Below, one piece after another: positions 1 to 8,790 of a stretch of DNA of 64,000 nt (positions are counted from its first letter, which is position 1; the number at the start of each line of letters is the position of its first letter). The position numbers and the translations under genes are program-made. The notes under the pieces were generated by a model that saw nothing but the letters and a program-made list of their open reading frames with translations, ran no database searches and was not told the DNA's origin. The stretch comes from Syntrophotalea acetylenivorans (GTDB taxonomy: Bacteria; Desulfobacterota; Desulfuromonadia; Desulfuromonadales; Syntrophotaleaceae). Location of the stretch: assembly GCF_001887775.1 (NCBI RefSeq), contig NZ_CP015519.1, positions 1-64,000 of the forward strand. The letters are read 5' to 3'.

Positions 1-1492
1 GTTGTACGACAAAGAGTTTGTTGAAAACTGGTGTGTTGGGTTTGAAGAGCTTAAAGAACGGGTTCAGGAATATCCTTTAGACAAAGTTGCGGAAATAACC
101 GGATGCGATGCCGAAGAAATCAGGAAAGCTGCTGTTATGTTCGCAACCGAGGGGCCTGCATCCATACCTTGGGCTGTTTCAACTGACATGCAGAAAAACA
201 GTACGTCGGCGATCCGCGCTCAATGCATTTTAAGGGCAATTACTGGCAGCCTTAAGCAAGGGGCGGAGTTGTTGGGGCTCCCCCATTCAGAGTTCGTGTC
301 TGTTTCCCAGATTCAGATGCACGAAGCACTGCCTGAAGAAAAGAAAAAGATTCAGCTCGGTACAGAACGGTACCCGCTCCTTACATACACGGGGATGAGT
401 GCGTTTGAAGAGCCGTCAGCAAGAGTCTATGGGGAAGAAAATAGGTACTTCCACAATATGGCCGCGTTTATGGCCAATCCGACGGATATGTTTACGGCTA
501 TGGCTTCCGAGAAACCGTATCCTGTGAAGGCCTTCTTTACATTTGCCAGCAATGCGCTGATGGGCTTTGCAAATCAGGAAAACGCACTCGCTGGTCTCAT
601 GAATCAGGAATTGGTTGTTTGTTACGATCAGTTCATCAACCCTACAGCGCAGCTTGCCGATTATATTCTCCCCGGTGATCACTGGCTGGAGAGGCCTGTT
701 GTTACGCCGAATTGGGAAGGTATTCCTTTCGCCAATACTTCCCAGCAAGTTGTCGAACCGGCTGGCGAAGCCAAAGATGAATATTATGTCGTCAGAGAGC
801 TGGCCATCAGGATGGGACTTGAAGAGCATTTCCCGTGGAAGGACCGGGCTGAATTGATGAACTACAGGATCAGCCCGACTGGTAAGGATTGGGAAGAGTT
901 CCAGAAGCAATTCACCTATCCGTCTAATATTCCCGATTATTTTGCCCCGGGTGGGGTAGGCGTGGCGACCCCATCAGGAAAAGTTGAGCTGTATTCAAGT
1001 GTGCTTGAAGGACTTGGGTATGATCCGTTGCCGTACTACAAGGAGCCGGAGCAGACTCCAATCAGTGACCCGGAACTTGCGAAGGAATATCCCTTAACCC
1101 TTTTTGCTGGTCTGCGTGAAGATCCGGGCTTTAACTCCTGCTATATGCAGGAAGGGCCCCTTAGAAACGTAGAGCCCGATCCTGTTGCCTTGCTTCATCC
1201 AAAAACTGCGCAGTCCCTTGGACTTCCCTCCGGCGAATGGATCTGGGTTGAGACAACTCATGGGAGGTTGAAGTTGCTCCTCAAGCATGATGGTGCGCAG
1301 CCGGAAGGTACGATAAGAATACCCCATGGACGGTGGTGCCCTGAACAGGAAGGTGGTCCTGAGACTGGATTTAGTGGAGCCATGCTGCATAATGATGCCA
1401 TGGTATTAAGTGATGATGACTGGAATCTCGATCCGGAGCAGGGTTTGCCAAATCTTAGAGGCGGTATTCTTGCGAAGGCATATAAATGCTGA
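1..1492 (+). CDS. ahy: acetylene hydratase, second copy, 5' end outside the window
   Basis: The window opens inside this gene. The reading frame runs from base 2 to the TGA at 1490-1492 and encodes residues 237-732 of acetylene hydratase, a tungsten/bis-MGD/[4Fe-4S] enzyme that hydrates acetylene to acetaldehyde. The 496 residues are identical to the C-terminal two thirds of the complete copy at 19551-21749, and the nucleotides agree as well. Trp293 of the substrate ring is present (SIPWAVS). The cluster cysteines, Asp13 and Cys141 would lie upstream and cannot be checked. It is followed by mobA, mobB and moeA, which finish the cofactor. Whether the gene is complete, or only the assembly edge of a repeat, is unknown. 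Confidence 0.9.
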   Translation, partial: LYDKEFVENWCVGFEELKERVQEYPLDKVAEITGCDAEEIRKAAVMFATEGPASIPWAVSTDMQKNSTSAIRAQCILRAITGSLKQGAELLGLPHSEFVSVSQIQMHEALPEEKKKIQLGTERYPLLTYTGMSAFEEPSARVYGEENRYFHNMAAFMANPTDMFTAMASEKPYPVKAFFTFASNALMGFANQENALAGLMNQELVVCYDQFINPTAQLADYILPGDHWLERPVVTPNWEGIPFANTSQQVVEPAGEAKDEYYVVRELAIRMGLEEHFPWKDRAELMNYRISPTGKDWEEFQKQFTYPSNIPDYFAPGGVGVATPSGKVELYSSVLEGLGYDPLPYYKEPEQTPISDPELAKEYPLTLFAGLREDPGFNSCYMQEGPLRNVEPDPVALLHPKTAQSLGLPSGEWIWVETTHGRLKLLLKHDGAQPEGTIRIPHGRWCPEQEGGPETGFSGAMLHNDAMVLSDDDWNLDPEQGLPNLRGGILAKAYKC

Positions 1493-1807
1493 AAAAGGCT
1501 TGTGGATAGGTAGGTGGGGTATTGCAGCAGGCTGCCAGTCGATCGATTTTACGTGCCGAGCGTTTGATGAGTGAGGCGGATTGTGCAGATTTTCTGCCGG
1601 AGGTAGACCGCCGGCTTGCAGGATTGGTTCTCATTCTTTGAGTTACAGGATGTTCTGGTAAATCGGATTTCTTGGAAACCACCCCACTTCGGTGGCCATG
1701 CCTTCTCCTTCAGAAAGGATACTTTGTGTTTGGGGGAGGCATGGTCACTACCCTTGCTTTGTTAAAGCAAATGAGTGATCACCCTATTGGCAAAATTAGT
1801 ACTTACA

Positions 1808-1850
1808 TGTCGGGTCCCGCATGATTCTTGACCTGTTTATGGAAAATTCC
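1808..1850. mobile_element. fossil end of an IS481-family element
   Basis: This stretch lies in the 442-base gap between ahy and mobA. It matches the right terminal repeat and the last transposase codons of the intact IS481-family element at 33697-34773, read in reverse (starts TGTCGGGTCCCGCATGATTC, then GACCTGTTTATGGAAAA). Only about 43 bases remain and there is no partner end. The equivalent fossil in the right repeat copy (22065-22108) matches the intact element more closely. The rest of the gap shows no gene. Confidence 0.75.
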
Positions 1851-1934
1851 GGTTTTTTTGCCAATCTTTTCGACAGTAAACAACGCATAGATTTTTAACG
1901 TCCCGTAGGGTTTTACGTTTGGGAGGATACTGCG

Positions 1935-2537
1935 ATGAAAGGGAATTCGTCATTAATAACCGGCATAATCCTCGTTGGCGGAAAGAGTCGTCGCATGGGA
2001 ACCGATAAGGCATTCCTCAAAATCGAAGGCATTTCCCTTTTTGAACGGGTCCTCCAGGTTATGGAGGAAAATTTCACCTCGGTTTTGTTGATCGGGAATT
2101 GCAGAGAGCGTTATTTTCGTTACAACCTACCGGTGATTCCTGACCAATACTCAGGAAGCGCCCTGGGAGGTCTCTATACAGGTCTCAAATCCTCTTCCAC
2201 TGAACTCGTCTTTGTTGCCCCTTGCGATATGCCCTTTCCCAGTTCCCAACTTATTCGGCTGATCTGTTCTATGTCTGATGGCTTCGACGTCGTGGTCCCT
2301 CGTACCCGAAATGGCCTCGAGCCCCTTTTTGCTGTTTATCGTAAAACCTGTCTTGAACCGATGCGCCGATTTTTGGAGAAGGGCCATTATCGGATATACG
2401 ATTTTTATTCGGAAGTGGCAGTGCGTTACCTGGAAGAAGAAGAGATGGCTTGGGCCGTGGATGAGGGTAGATCGCTCATAAATCTCAATACTCCCCGGGA
2501 ATTAATCACGTTGAAGGAGAAAGAACTATGCCTGTAA
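1935..2537 (+). CDS. mobA: molybdenum cofactor guanylyltransferase MobA
   Basis: MobA transfers GMP from GTP to the metal-pterin, making the MGD form that acetylene hydratase carries. The 200-aa product has the family signature LVGGKSRRMGTDKA near residue 16, the (V)APCDMPF metal site near residue 95 and a length normal for MobA. A good Shine-Dalgarno (GGGAGGA) stands about 8 bases before the ATG. It overlaps mobB by 10 bases, so the two are co-translated. Together with mobB and moeA it forms a cofactor-maturation block placed directly behind the tungsten enzyme, consistent with dedicated supply. A dead copy of its 5' end is at 22197-22328. Confidence 0.93.
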   Translation: MKGNSSLITGIILVGGKSRRMGTDKAFLKIEGISLFERVLQVMEENFTSVLLIGNCRERYFRYNLPVIPDQYSGSALGGLYTGLKSSSTELVFVAPCDMPFPSSQLIRLICSMSDGFDVVVPRTRNGLEPLFAVYRKTCLEPMRRFLEKGHYRIYDFYSEVAVRYLEEEEMAWAVDEGRSLINLNTPRELITLKEKELCL

Positions 2538-3073
2538 GAGCAGTTTCTTTCATTGCCAAATCTGGCACTGGCAAAACAACTCTATTGGAAAAAGTCATTT
2601 TAGAGTTGAAGAGTCGAGGATACTTGGTTGGTGCAGTCAAGCACGATGCCCATAGTTTCGATATCGATCACCCCGGCAAGGATTCACATCGCCTCACTGC
2701 CGCCGGGGCCGACACCATGGTGATCTCGTCTTCCGAAAAGTTGGCTCTCGTCAAAAAACACCAATCGCCCCCATCATTGGAAGAGATCATCGAAACCTAT
2801 TTCAATGATGTGGATATCGTATTGACAGAGGGTTTCAAGAGGGGGGCAATGCCTAAGATAGAGGTGCACAGGCGGCAGAGAAGCAAGACCCTCTTGTGTC
2901 GGGGCGAAAAATACGATCCGACATTGGTGGCAGTGGCCAGTGATGAAGCCCTGATTCTTGATGTCCCAGTTTTTGATTTGGACGATCCGGTCGGCGTGGC
3001 CGATTTTATCGAGCAAGCTTTCCTGTCGGCCAACAAAAAAGTTAGAGGCCGTCGCGCGTCTGCAGCTCATTGA
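2528..3073 (+). CDS. mobB: molybdopterin-guanine dinucleotide biosynthesis protein MobB
   Basis: MobB is a small P-loop GTPase that assists MobA. The 181-aa protein starts with a Walker A motif (AKSGTGKTTLLEKVI, residues 9-23), then the family segment VGAVKHDAHSFDIDHPGKDS, and later LTEGFKRGAMPKIEVHR, which is characteristic of MobB. The start ATG lies inside the end of mobA. A G6 tract at 2841-2846 keeps its frame here, which matters when judging the G6 frameshifts in the methionine synthase genes. About 97 bases separate it from moeA. Confidence 0.93.
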   Translation: MPVRAVSFIAKSGTGKTTLLEKVILELKSRGYLVGAVKHDAHSFDIDHPGKDSHRLTAAGADTMVISSSEKLALVKKHQSPPSLEEIIETYFNDVDIVLTEGFKRGAMPKIEVHRRQRSKTLLCRGEKYDPTLVAVASDEALILDVPVFDLDDPVGVADFIEQAFLSANKKVRGRRASAAH

Positions 3074-3170
3074 TTTCATTTGGGGGAGGGTTGGACAAAA
3101 GAAAATTTGCCAAACCATCATGGGCAAACGCCCACAAAGGTAGTGGGTAAGCCAAATAAGGAGTATTTCT

Positions 3171-4463
3171 ATGATAAGCATTGAACATGCACAGCAGCTC
3201 ATAATGGATCGCATCTCTCCCCTGGAGATAGAAAACGCCCCGATTTTGCAGGGATTGAACAGAGTGACACCGGAGAATCATATTTCCCCTTGGGATATCC
3301 CGTTGGTGGCGAGTTCTGCCATGGACGGTTACGCTTTCGCTGGACCAGGACTGAGTGGCGATTCCATGAAAGTCAAAGGGATGCTTCCGGCTGGCCAGTA
3401 TTGTGATGAGCCGATCCTTCCTGAGGAAGCGATGAAAATCATGACCGGTGCACCGGTGCCACCAAGTTGCGATACGGTTGTACCGTTCGAAGATGTTGTG
3501 GTGAAGGGGGATCGGATTTGTCTTTCAAAAGAGGTGAAAAGAGGCGCCAATGTACGTTGCCCGGGCGAAAATGTTTGCCGAGACTCTGTGGTAATTCATA
3601 GAGGGTCGGTTCTTCGCCCTGCAGAGATAGGGATGCTTGCGACCATAGGGAAAACTACCGTACCTGTTTTCCGCAGACCCAAGGTTGCAATTCTTTCAAC
3701 CGGAGACGAACTTCAGGACCTTGGCTCGACGCCGCTCCCTGGGAAGATAATTAACAGCAACAGTTATAGCTTGGCCACACAGGTCCAAGACGCAGGTGGG
3801 GAGGCACTGCTTCTGGGAGTCTCTAATGATACCCAGGAAGCTACCTGTGAAAAAATGAAGGAAGGACTCAATGCCGATTTTCTGGTCATAAGTGGCGGTG
3901 TCTCTGTCGGGGATCGGGACTATGTCAAGCCGGCAATTGAACAGCTTGGCGGTGAAATTCTCTTTTGGAAAGTGGATATGAAACCTGGAAAACCCGTGGC
4001 ATTTGCCGAAATACAGGGGATACCAATCTTCGCTTTGCCTGGGAATCCTACTGCAGCCATGGTTGCGTTTGAACTATTTGTACGCCCGGCATTATTGAAA
4101 GCGATGGGAAATCGAAGGGTTTTTAGACCAAAAGTGATAGCAACCATAAAAGAGAAGCTCATCAATAAGAGGGAGAGGCCACATTTGGTTCGCGGCATCG
4201 TCAAACTTCTGGGTAAGGGCTATGAAGTATCGATCGCTGGCAACCAGGGTTCAGATCGAATCGCCTCTCTTGTTGAGGGGAACTGCCTCATACAGATTGA
4301 GTCTGCGGGGGCTTTCGCTCCTGGAGATAAGGTAGAGGTGATGCTCCTTGACAGAGGGTTTGAAATGGGTCTTGTCGATCATGATTTTTCATGTGATGGA
4401 CCCAAAGGTAGTCAGGTTGTCAGGGCAAAGGATTCGTCTCTGCGTTTTAGGATGTCAAGCTAA
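3171..4463 (+). CDS. moeA: molybdopterin molybdenumtransferase MoeA
   Basis: MoeA inserts molybdate (or tungstate) into adenylylated molybdopterin. The 430-aa length is typical. Recognisable parts are SSAMDGYAF near residue 46, MTGAPVPPSCDTVVPFEDV near residue 89, the MoCF-binding segment ILSTGDEL near residue 171, the ISGGVSVGDRDY loop near residue 240 and ALPGNPTAAMVAFE near residue 289. The RBS is AAGGAG before the ATG. In this location it probably loads tungsten for acetylene hydratase; metal preference cannot be read from sequence. Confidence 0.93.
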   Translation: MISIEHAQQLIMDRISPLEIENAPILQGLNRVTPENHISPWDIPLVASSAMDGYAFAGPGLSGDSMKVKGMLPAGQYCDEPILPEEAMKIMTGAPVPPSCDTVVPFEDVVVKGDRICLSKEVKRGANVRCPGENVCRDSVVIHRGSVLRPAEIGMLATIGKTTVPVFRRPKVAILSTGDELQDLGSTPLPGKIINSNSYSLATQVQDAGGEALLLGVSNDTQEATCEKMKEGLNADFLVISGGVSVGDRDYVKPAIEQLGGEILFWKVDMKPGKPVAFAEIQGIPIFALPGNPTAAMVAFELFVRPALLKAMGNRRVFRPKVIATIKEKLINKRERPHLVRGIVKLLGKGYEVSIAGNQGSDRIASLVEGNCLIQIESAGAFAPGDKVEVMLLDRGFEMGLVDHDFSCDGPKGSQVVRAKDSSLRFRMSS

Positions 4464-4541
4464 AGCCCGATTGATCGGACTTGTCGAAAATGACGAGTCA
4501 GGTTAAGGCCTTCTCAAACGGTTTACATGGAGAGCGATTAT

Positions 4542-5330
4542 ATGAAACGCATGGCCAATTGTTGCAAAAACCCACTATGGGGTGTCGTTCTGCTGCTTTT
4601 CTTGATCCCTCAAGGAGGCCTGTGCGCCAATCGCAGCACCCTGCCCATTTCTGCAGCCATGAGCCTTAAGGATGCCGTAACCGCTCTAAAAGAGGTTTAC
4701 GAGCAACAGCATCCCGATATCCGTCTGGAAGTCAATTTCGCCTCGTCTGGTGCCCTGCAAAAGCAGATCGAACAGGGAGCTCCCACAGAGCTGTTTCTGT
4801 CCGCCGGCCAGAAGCAGATGAACGCCCTGCAGTCCCAGGACCTGATCGTTCCGCAGAGCCGCTGTGACCTACTGGGCAACAGCTTGGTACTCATTGTGGC
4901 CAAGGAACAGAAAGATCGCATCTGGGGTTTCGACGATCTTGCCAAAGATGCCGAACACTTCGCCATTGGTTATCCTGATTCCGTCCCGGTCGGCCGTTAC
5001 GCTAAGCAGACCCTGCTCAGTGTCGGCCTGTGGGACACCCTGCAGGAGCGCCTGGTCTTCGCCAAAAACGCCCGTAGTGTGCTGGCCTATGTCGATTCCG
5101 GCAATGCCGATGCCGGTCTGGTATACAGTTCCGACACCAAGGTGCTGAAAAGCGCGGTGGTGGCCGCCCATGCTCCCGAGAAAAGCCATGCGCCGATCAT
5201 CTACCCGGTGGCCCTGATCAGGGACGGAAAACAACCTGCGCTGACAGGCCAGTTTTTGGACTTTCTTAAAACCGCGGAAGCCTGCAGGATTTTCGCCCGA
5301 TTCGGTTTTACTCCGTTGCTAGCCAAGTAA
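4542..5330 (+). CDS. modA: molybdate/tungstate ABC transporter, substrate-binding protein ModA
   Basis: Periplasmic oxyanion-binding protein of the ModABC importer. I chose the ATG at 4542 because GGAGAG sits 9 bases upstream and because it gives a clean signal peptide (MKRMANCCK, then a hydrophobic stretch ending ...GGLCA). The mature protein begins ISAAMSLKDAVTALKEVYE, the classic ModA opening, and contains NFASSGALQKQIEQGAP, the oxyanion-binding Ser loop. Length about 262 aa is normal. It is followed after 40 bases by modB. An upstream ATG at 4527 is possible. Confidence 0.92.
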   Translation: MKRMANCCKNPLWGVVLLLFLIPQGGLCANRSTLPISAAMSLKDAVTALKEVYEQQHPDIRLEVNFASSGALQKQIEQGAPTELFLSAGQKQMNALQSQDLIVPQSRCDLLGNSLVLIVAKEQKDRIWGFDDLAKDAEHFAIGYPDSVPVGRYAKQTLLSVGLWDTLQERLVFAKNARSVLAYVDSGNADAGLVYSSDTKVLKSAVVAAHAPEKSHAPIIYPVALIRDGKQPALTGQFLDFLKTAEACRIFARFGFTPLLAK

Positions 5331-5370
5331 GTAGTTGTTCGGTCAAAGAACTGGAAAAGGGAAAAATGCC

Positions 5371-6072
5371 ATGTACGAGCCAATCGTTCTGTCCCTTAAG
5401 GTAGCGCTGATCGCCTTGACCGTTGATGCCGTGCTTGCCACGCTGGTGGCGCGGGTCATGGCGCGACGGGATTTCCCGGGCAAGAACCTAATCGAGTCCT
5501 GCATTATACTGCCCATGGTGCTGCCGCCCACGGTGCTGGGCTACGGCATGCTGATTCTTCTAGGCAAGCGCGGACCGCTCGGTCGGCTGCTGTTGCATTT
5601 GTTCGATTGGCAGATCGTTTTCACCTGGTGGGCGGCCATTTTCGCCGCTGCGGTGGTCTCCTTTCCGCTCATGTATCAGAGCGCCAAGGCGGCCTTTGCC
5701 AGCGTCGACGCATCTCTGGAACAGGCCGCCCGTACCCTCGGCAGCAGCGAATGGCGGGTCTTTCTGCGCGTCACCCTGCCACTGGCCTATCCCGGTCTGC
5801 TGGCTGGCCTGGTACTGTCCTTCGCCCGCGCCCTGGGAGAATTCGGCGCCACCCTGATGGTGGCCGGCAACATCCCCGGCAAGACCCAGACTATTCCCCT
5901 GGCGATCTACTTTGCGGTGGAGACCGGCGACAACATCTTGGCCAGCAACCTGGTGCTGGTTATCACCGGCCTGTCTATCGCGGCTCTGTTCTGGCTCAAC
6001 CTCTGGTCGCGCAAAAAGCTTGAGATCTGGCAACAAGGAGGCAATCCTCATGCTAAACGTGTCCATTCGTAA
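5371..6072 (+). CDS. modB: molybdate/tungstate ABC transporter permease ModB
   Basis: Inner-membrane permease with about five hydrophobic segments. It carries the EAA loop (EQAARTLGSSEWRVFLRVTL, then PLAYPGLLAG) that docks on the ATPase, and the ModB-typical GEFGATLMVAGNIPGKTQTI. The start at 5371 (MYEPIVLSL) is preferred over an in-frame ATG at 5335 because it has a purine-rich site (AAAAGGGA) upstream and fits the family length (233 aa). It overlaps modC by 23 bases. Confidence 0.93.
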   Translation: MYEPIVLSLKVALIALTVDAVLATLVARVMARRDFPGKNLIESCIILPMVLPPTVLGYGMLILLGKRGPLGRLLLHLFDWQIVFTWWAAIFAAAVVSFPLMYQSAKAAFASVDASLEQAARTLGSSEWRVFLRVTLPLAYPGLLAGLVLSFARALGEFGATLMVAGNIPGKTQTIPLAIYFAVETGDNILASNLVLVITGLSIAALFWLNLWSRKKLEIWQQGGNPHAKRVHS

Positions 6073-6739
6073 GGAACTACCCAGTTTCACTATCGAAGTC
6101 GACCTGCAGTTCAATAACGGTATTTTGGTGTTGTTCGGTCCATCCGGATCGGGCAAGACCACGATTCTCAACTGCTTAGCTGGCCTGTGCAAACCTTCCG
6201 CCGGGCGCATCGCCCTTGGCGAACAGGTATTTTTCTGCAAGCAGCAGGGTGTGAATATTCCAGCCCGGTCCCGACATATCGGTTATGTCTTTCAAGATTA
6301 CGCACTCTTTCCGCATCTGACGGTCAAGGACAACGTGCTGTTCGGCCTGCCCCCAGGCCCCGACCGCTGCAAAAAGAAGCGCGGCTACCGCATGAGCGTT
6401 CGCGAGACCCTCGACACCCTGAAGATCATGCACCTGCAGGACCGCTATCCAGCCCAGCTCTCGGGCGGCGAGCGACAACGGGTGGCCCTGGCCCGGGCGC
6501 TGATGAGCGAACCAGATCTACTGCTCCTTGACGAGCCCCTGTCGGCCCTCGACAGCCAGATCCGTCAGACTCTGCAACAGGAGCTCAAGCAGTTGCAACG
6601 CACCTGGCAAATTCCCTTTGTGTTGGTCACCCACTGTCAGAAGGAACTTAAAGCCCTGGCCGACGAGATCGTGTTTCTCGAGGCGGGACGACCGGTCGCC
6701 GCTCCGGCCTGGCAGCAGCCGCTGGCCGCTCAGATCTGA
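6050..6739 (+). CDS. modC: molybdate/tungstate ABC transporter ATPase ModC, short form
   Basis: ABC ATPase energising ModB. Walker A is GPSGSGKTTILN (near residue 31), the Q-loop is VFQDYALFPHLTV, the signature is LSGGERQRVALARAL and Walker B is LLLLDEPLSALD. The ATG at 6050 follows CAAGGAGG and lies inside modB. At 229 aa it stops right after the ATPase domain, so it lacks the C-terminal TOBE/MOP oxyanion-sensing domain present in classical ModC of about 350 aa. The wtpC product at 43603 in the same window keeps such a domain. Confidence 0.92.
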   Translation: MLNVSIRKELPSFTIEVDLQFNNGILVLFGPSGSGKTTILNCLAGLCKPSAGRIALGEQVFFCKQQGVNIPARSRHIGYVFQDYALFPHLTVKDNVLFGLPPGPDRCKKKRGYRMSVRETLDTLKIMHLQDRYPAQLSGGERQRVALARALMSEPDLLLLDEPLSALDSQIRQTLQQELKQLQRTWQIPFVLVTHCQKELKALADEIVFLEAGRPVAAPAWQQPLAAQI

Positions 6740-6895
6740 TCAACAGGGATCTCACCTGGAGCCTGAGGACGAATCCTAAAACGGACTCTTTGCTTTGCCT
6801 CACGCATCCAAACAGTGTCGTACAGCCACCGTGGACCGTTAACGGATGAGGCGCAAGACCAAGGATTCTTTGACACCATTGAAAGGAAAATCGAC

Positions 6896-7642
6896 ATGGA
6901 CGTTTTGCAACAGGCTCAACAGCAGTTGGCCGTCCTGTGTGCCGAAGCCCACATCAATCCGGCACTGCCGGTGATGGTGCGCTGCCTGACCCCGGACCAG
7001 GCGATTGGGGTCGAGGCAAGCGAGGAGTTTGTCATCAAAAAGGGCCAAGAAAAGGTCATCGAAGCCGAATTCGATGGGGCCGCCGGCCAGGCTTTTACCG
7101 ACCATCCGGGCAATTGGCAGGGCAGCCTCGATGAGTTGCTGCAGCTCGACCTGACCTCCACCAGCCAACGGGCGATCTTTACTGCCGGGCTCAATGCCGT
7201 GATGCGGCGACTGGGGCGAGCGGTTGGCACCATCCACTGCAAGGGCGAGGAGCCGACTCAATGCGGAGAGAAACTGACCCTGGAGCTAAATGATCGCTTC
7301 GGGGTACGGCGTTATGGCCTGATCGGCCTGCAACCGGCCATCATGCAGGGCATGACCAACAGCTTTGGCACCTCACTGGTAAGGGTGGTGGACCTCAACG
7401 CCGACAACATCGGACAGAAAAAATCGGGCGTCCGGGTGTGGGACGGTCAAAAGGATTTAGACAAGCTGATCGAATGGTGCGAGGTCGGCGTGGCTACCGG
7501 TTCAACCATCGTCAATGGCTCTATTAACGATCTGCGGGAACGTTTCGCCAAGGCCGGCAAGCCGTTGGTTTTCTTTGGCAATACCATTTCCGGAGTGGCG
7601 GCGCTGCAGAAGCTCGAACGCGTCTGTCCTTTCGGTCACTGA
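6896..7642 (+). CDS. DUF364-like Rossmann-fold protein of unknown function
   Basis: 248 aa from the ATG at 6896, which follows GAAAGGAAAA; longer starts upstream have no such site. The N-terminal part contains a conserved-looking RAIFTAGLNAVMRRLGR followed by Cys (TIHCKGEEPTQC). The second half reads like the DUF364/putative heavy-metal-chelation fold: YGLIGLQPAIMQG, VVDLNADNIG, ATGSTIVNGSI, VFFGNTISG. There are no membrane segments or signal peptide. It follows modABC after 156 bases, which suggests a role in metal or cofactor handling, but that is inference from position only. A short hairpin (TGACCGG/CCGGTCA, 7640-7660) overlaps the stop codon. Confidence 0.7.
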   Translation: MDVLQQAQQQLAVLCAEAHINPALPVMVRCLTPDQAIGVEASEEFVIKKGQEKVIEAEFDGAAGQAFTDHPGNWQGSLDELLQLDLTSTSQRAIFTAGLNAVMRRLGRAVGTIHCKGEEPTQCGEKLTLELNDRFGVRRYGLIGLQPAIMQGMTNSFGTSLVRVVDLNADNIGQKKSGVRVWDGQKDLDKLIEWCEVGVATGSTIVNGSINDLRERFAKAGKPLVFFGNTISGVAALQKLERVCPFGH

Positions 7643-7866
7643 CCGGCAACAACCCGGTCATCGCCTGTCCCGATCCGCAGGTCACGTTGAACGTCTCCGC
7701 TGGCGTCGGTTTCAAGGATGGCTTTAAGGATATTTCACTGCACGGGTTGTGGAACTTCCGGATATCCTCATCGTTGGTCTCGTTTTTGTTCACCATTTCA
7801 TCCTGTTGCAAGCCTTTTGGGTCAGCACAGTTGAGTTCATAATAAATCTGGAATGAAGGGGCTGTC
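7643..7866. other. 224-base gap before the methionine synthase genes
   Basis: The gap holds the small hairpin at the end of the DUF364-like gene and then AT-richer sequence without a gene. I looked for a cobalamin riboswitch (B12 box with its conserved GCCACTG) and for a SAM riboswitch and saw neither. AATGAAGGGG just before the ATG at 7867 is a weak ribosome site. Confidence 0.5.
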
Positions 7867-8790
7867 ATGTCTATTTCAAAAGAACCGGTTCTTATCTTCG
7901 ACGGCGCCTGCGGCACCAATATTCAGGAAATGGACCTGCCTATATCGGCCTGGGATGACTATGAAGGATGCAACGAGTACCTGAACCTGTCCGCTCCCGA
8001 GGCAGTTGTCGCGCTTCATGCCTCGTTTCTCGATGTCGGCGCCATGGTGGTGGAGACTAACACCTTCGGCGCCAGCTCCGTGGTCCTGGCCGAATATGGT
8101 TTGGAAGGACGCACGGAGGAGATCAATCACGCCGCTGTGACCCACGCCCGTACCGCTATCGGGTCGAGAGAAGGGCGATACGTGGTCGGCTCCGTCGGTC
8201 CGACCACCAAGCTTCCTTCTCTGGGCCATATTTCTGTCCAAGACCTGACCGAAGCCTGCAGGCAGCAGATGCTGGCACTGGTCGATGCCGGGGTCGATGC
8301 CCTGATGATCGAAACCTGCCAGGACTTGTTGCAGGCCAAAACGGCGGTGGTGACCGCTCTGGAGGTGCTTGAACAGACTGGTAAGGACTTGCCGGTCATG
8401 GTGTCGGTGACCATGGAACGGCAGGGGACCATGCTGGTCGGCAGCGACATCGGAGCCATCTGCGCCACCCTCGAACCGTTTCCCCTTTTTTCTCTGGGAT
8501 TGAACTGCGCAACCGGCCCGACCGATATGGAGTCTCACTTCCGTTTTCTCAGCCACAACTGGCCCGGAAGGATCTCCTGCATGCCGAACCAGGGGCTTCC
8601 CACCGTGGTCGACGGCAAGACCTGCTATCCTCTTTCTCCGGATAAATTCGTCCAGCACATGAGGCACTTCATTGAAAGGGAAGGCGTCAGCATGGTCGGG
8701 GGGTGCTGCGGTACAACTCCCGAACATATTCGCCGCCTTGTCGATGCCTGCTCGTCTCTGGCCCCCTGCCGCCGAGAGGTGATTTCATGA
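7867..8790 (+). CDS. homocysteine S-methyltransferase subunit of split cobalamin-dependent methionine synthase
   Basis: 307 aa equal to the first module of MetH (homocysteine-activating barrel). It shows FDGACGTNIQ at residue 13, VVETNTFGAS near residue 61 and the three zinc cysteines in GLNCATGP and VGGCCGTTPEHI. The gene ends where the next begins (ATGA overlap at 8787-8790), so the N-terminal module is a separate polypeptide translationally coupled to the folate/B12 module. Its G6 tract (8698-8703) is in frame. The product would methylate homocysteine using methylcobalamin bound by the neighbour. Confidence 0.88.
   Translation: MSISKEPVLIFDGACGTNIQEMDLPISAWDDYEGCNEYLNLSAPEAVVALHASFLDVGAMVVETNTFGASSVVLAEYGLEGRTEEINHAAVTHARTAIGSREGRYVVGSVGPTTKLPSLGHISVQDLTEACRQQMLALVDAGVDALMIETCQDLLQAKTAVVTALEVLEQTGKDLPVMVSVTMERQGTMLVGSDIGAICATLEPFPLFSLGLNCATGPTDMESHFRFLSHNWPGRISCMPNQGLPTVVDGKTCYPLSPDKFVQHMRHFIEREGVSMVGGCCGTTPEHIRRLVDACSSLAPCRREVIS

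Larger units (their letters stand above)
1..2066. repeat. left copy of long direct repeat (ahy 3' part, spacer, mobA 5' part)
   Basis: Bases 1-2066 align in direct orientation with 20258-22328. As far as I compared them by eye they are identical to base 1755, which includes about 260 bases of non-coding spacer. After that, substitutions and small indels accumulate through the IS481-end fossil and the first 130 bases of mobA. The repeat continues left of the window for an unknown distance. Confidence 0.9.

Noticed and set aside
1-1492. Treating the left ahy copy as an independent functional gene without reservation
   Set aside because: The window starts inside an exact repeat; an assembly ending in a repeat would look the same, so I keep the call but flag the doubt.
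7643-7866. Cobalamin riboswitch before methionine synthase
   Set aside because: I found no B12-box-like consensus or the expected long paired leader; the gap is only 224 bases.
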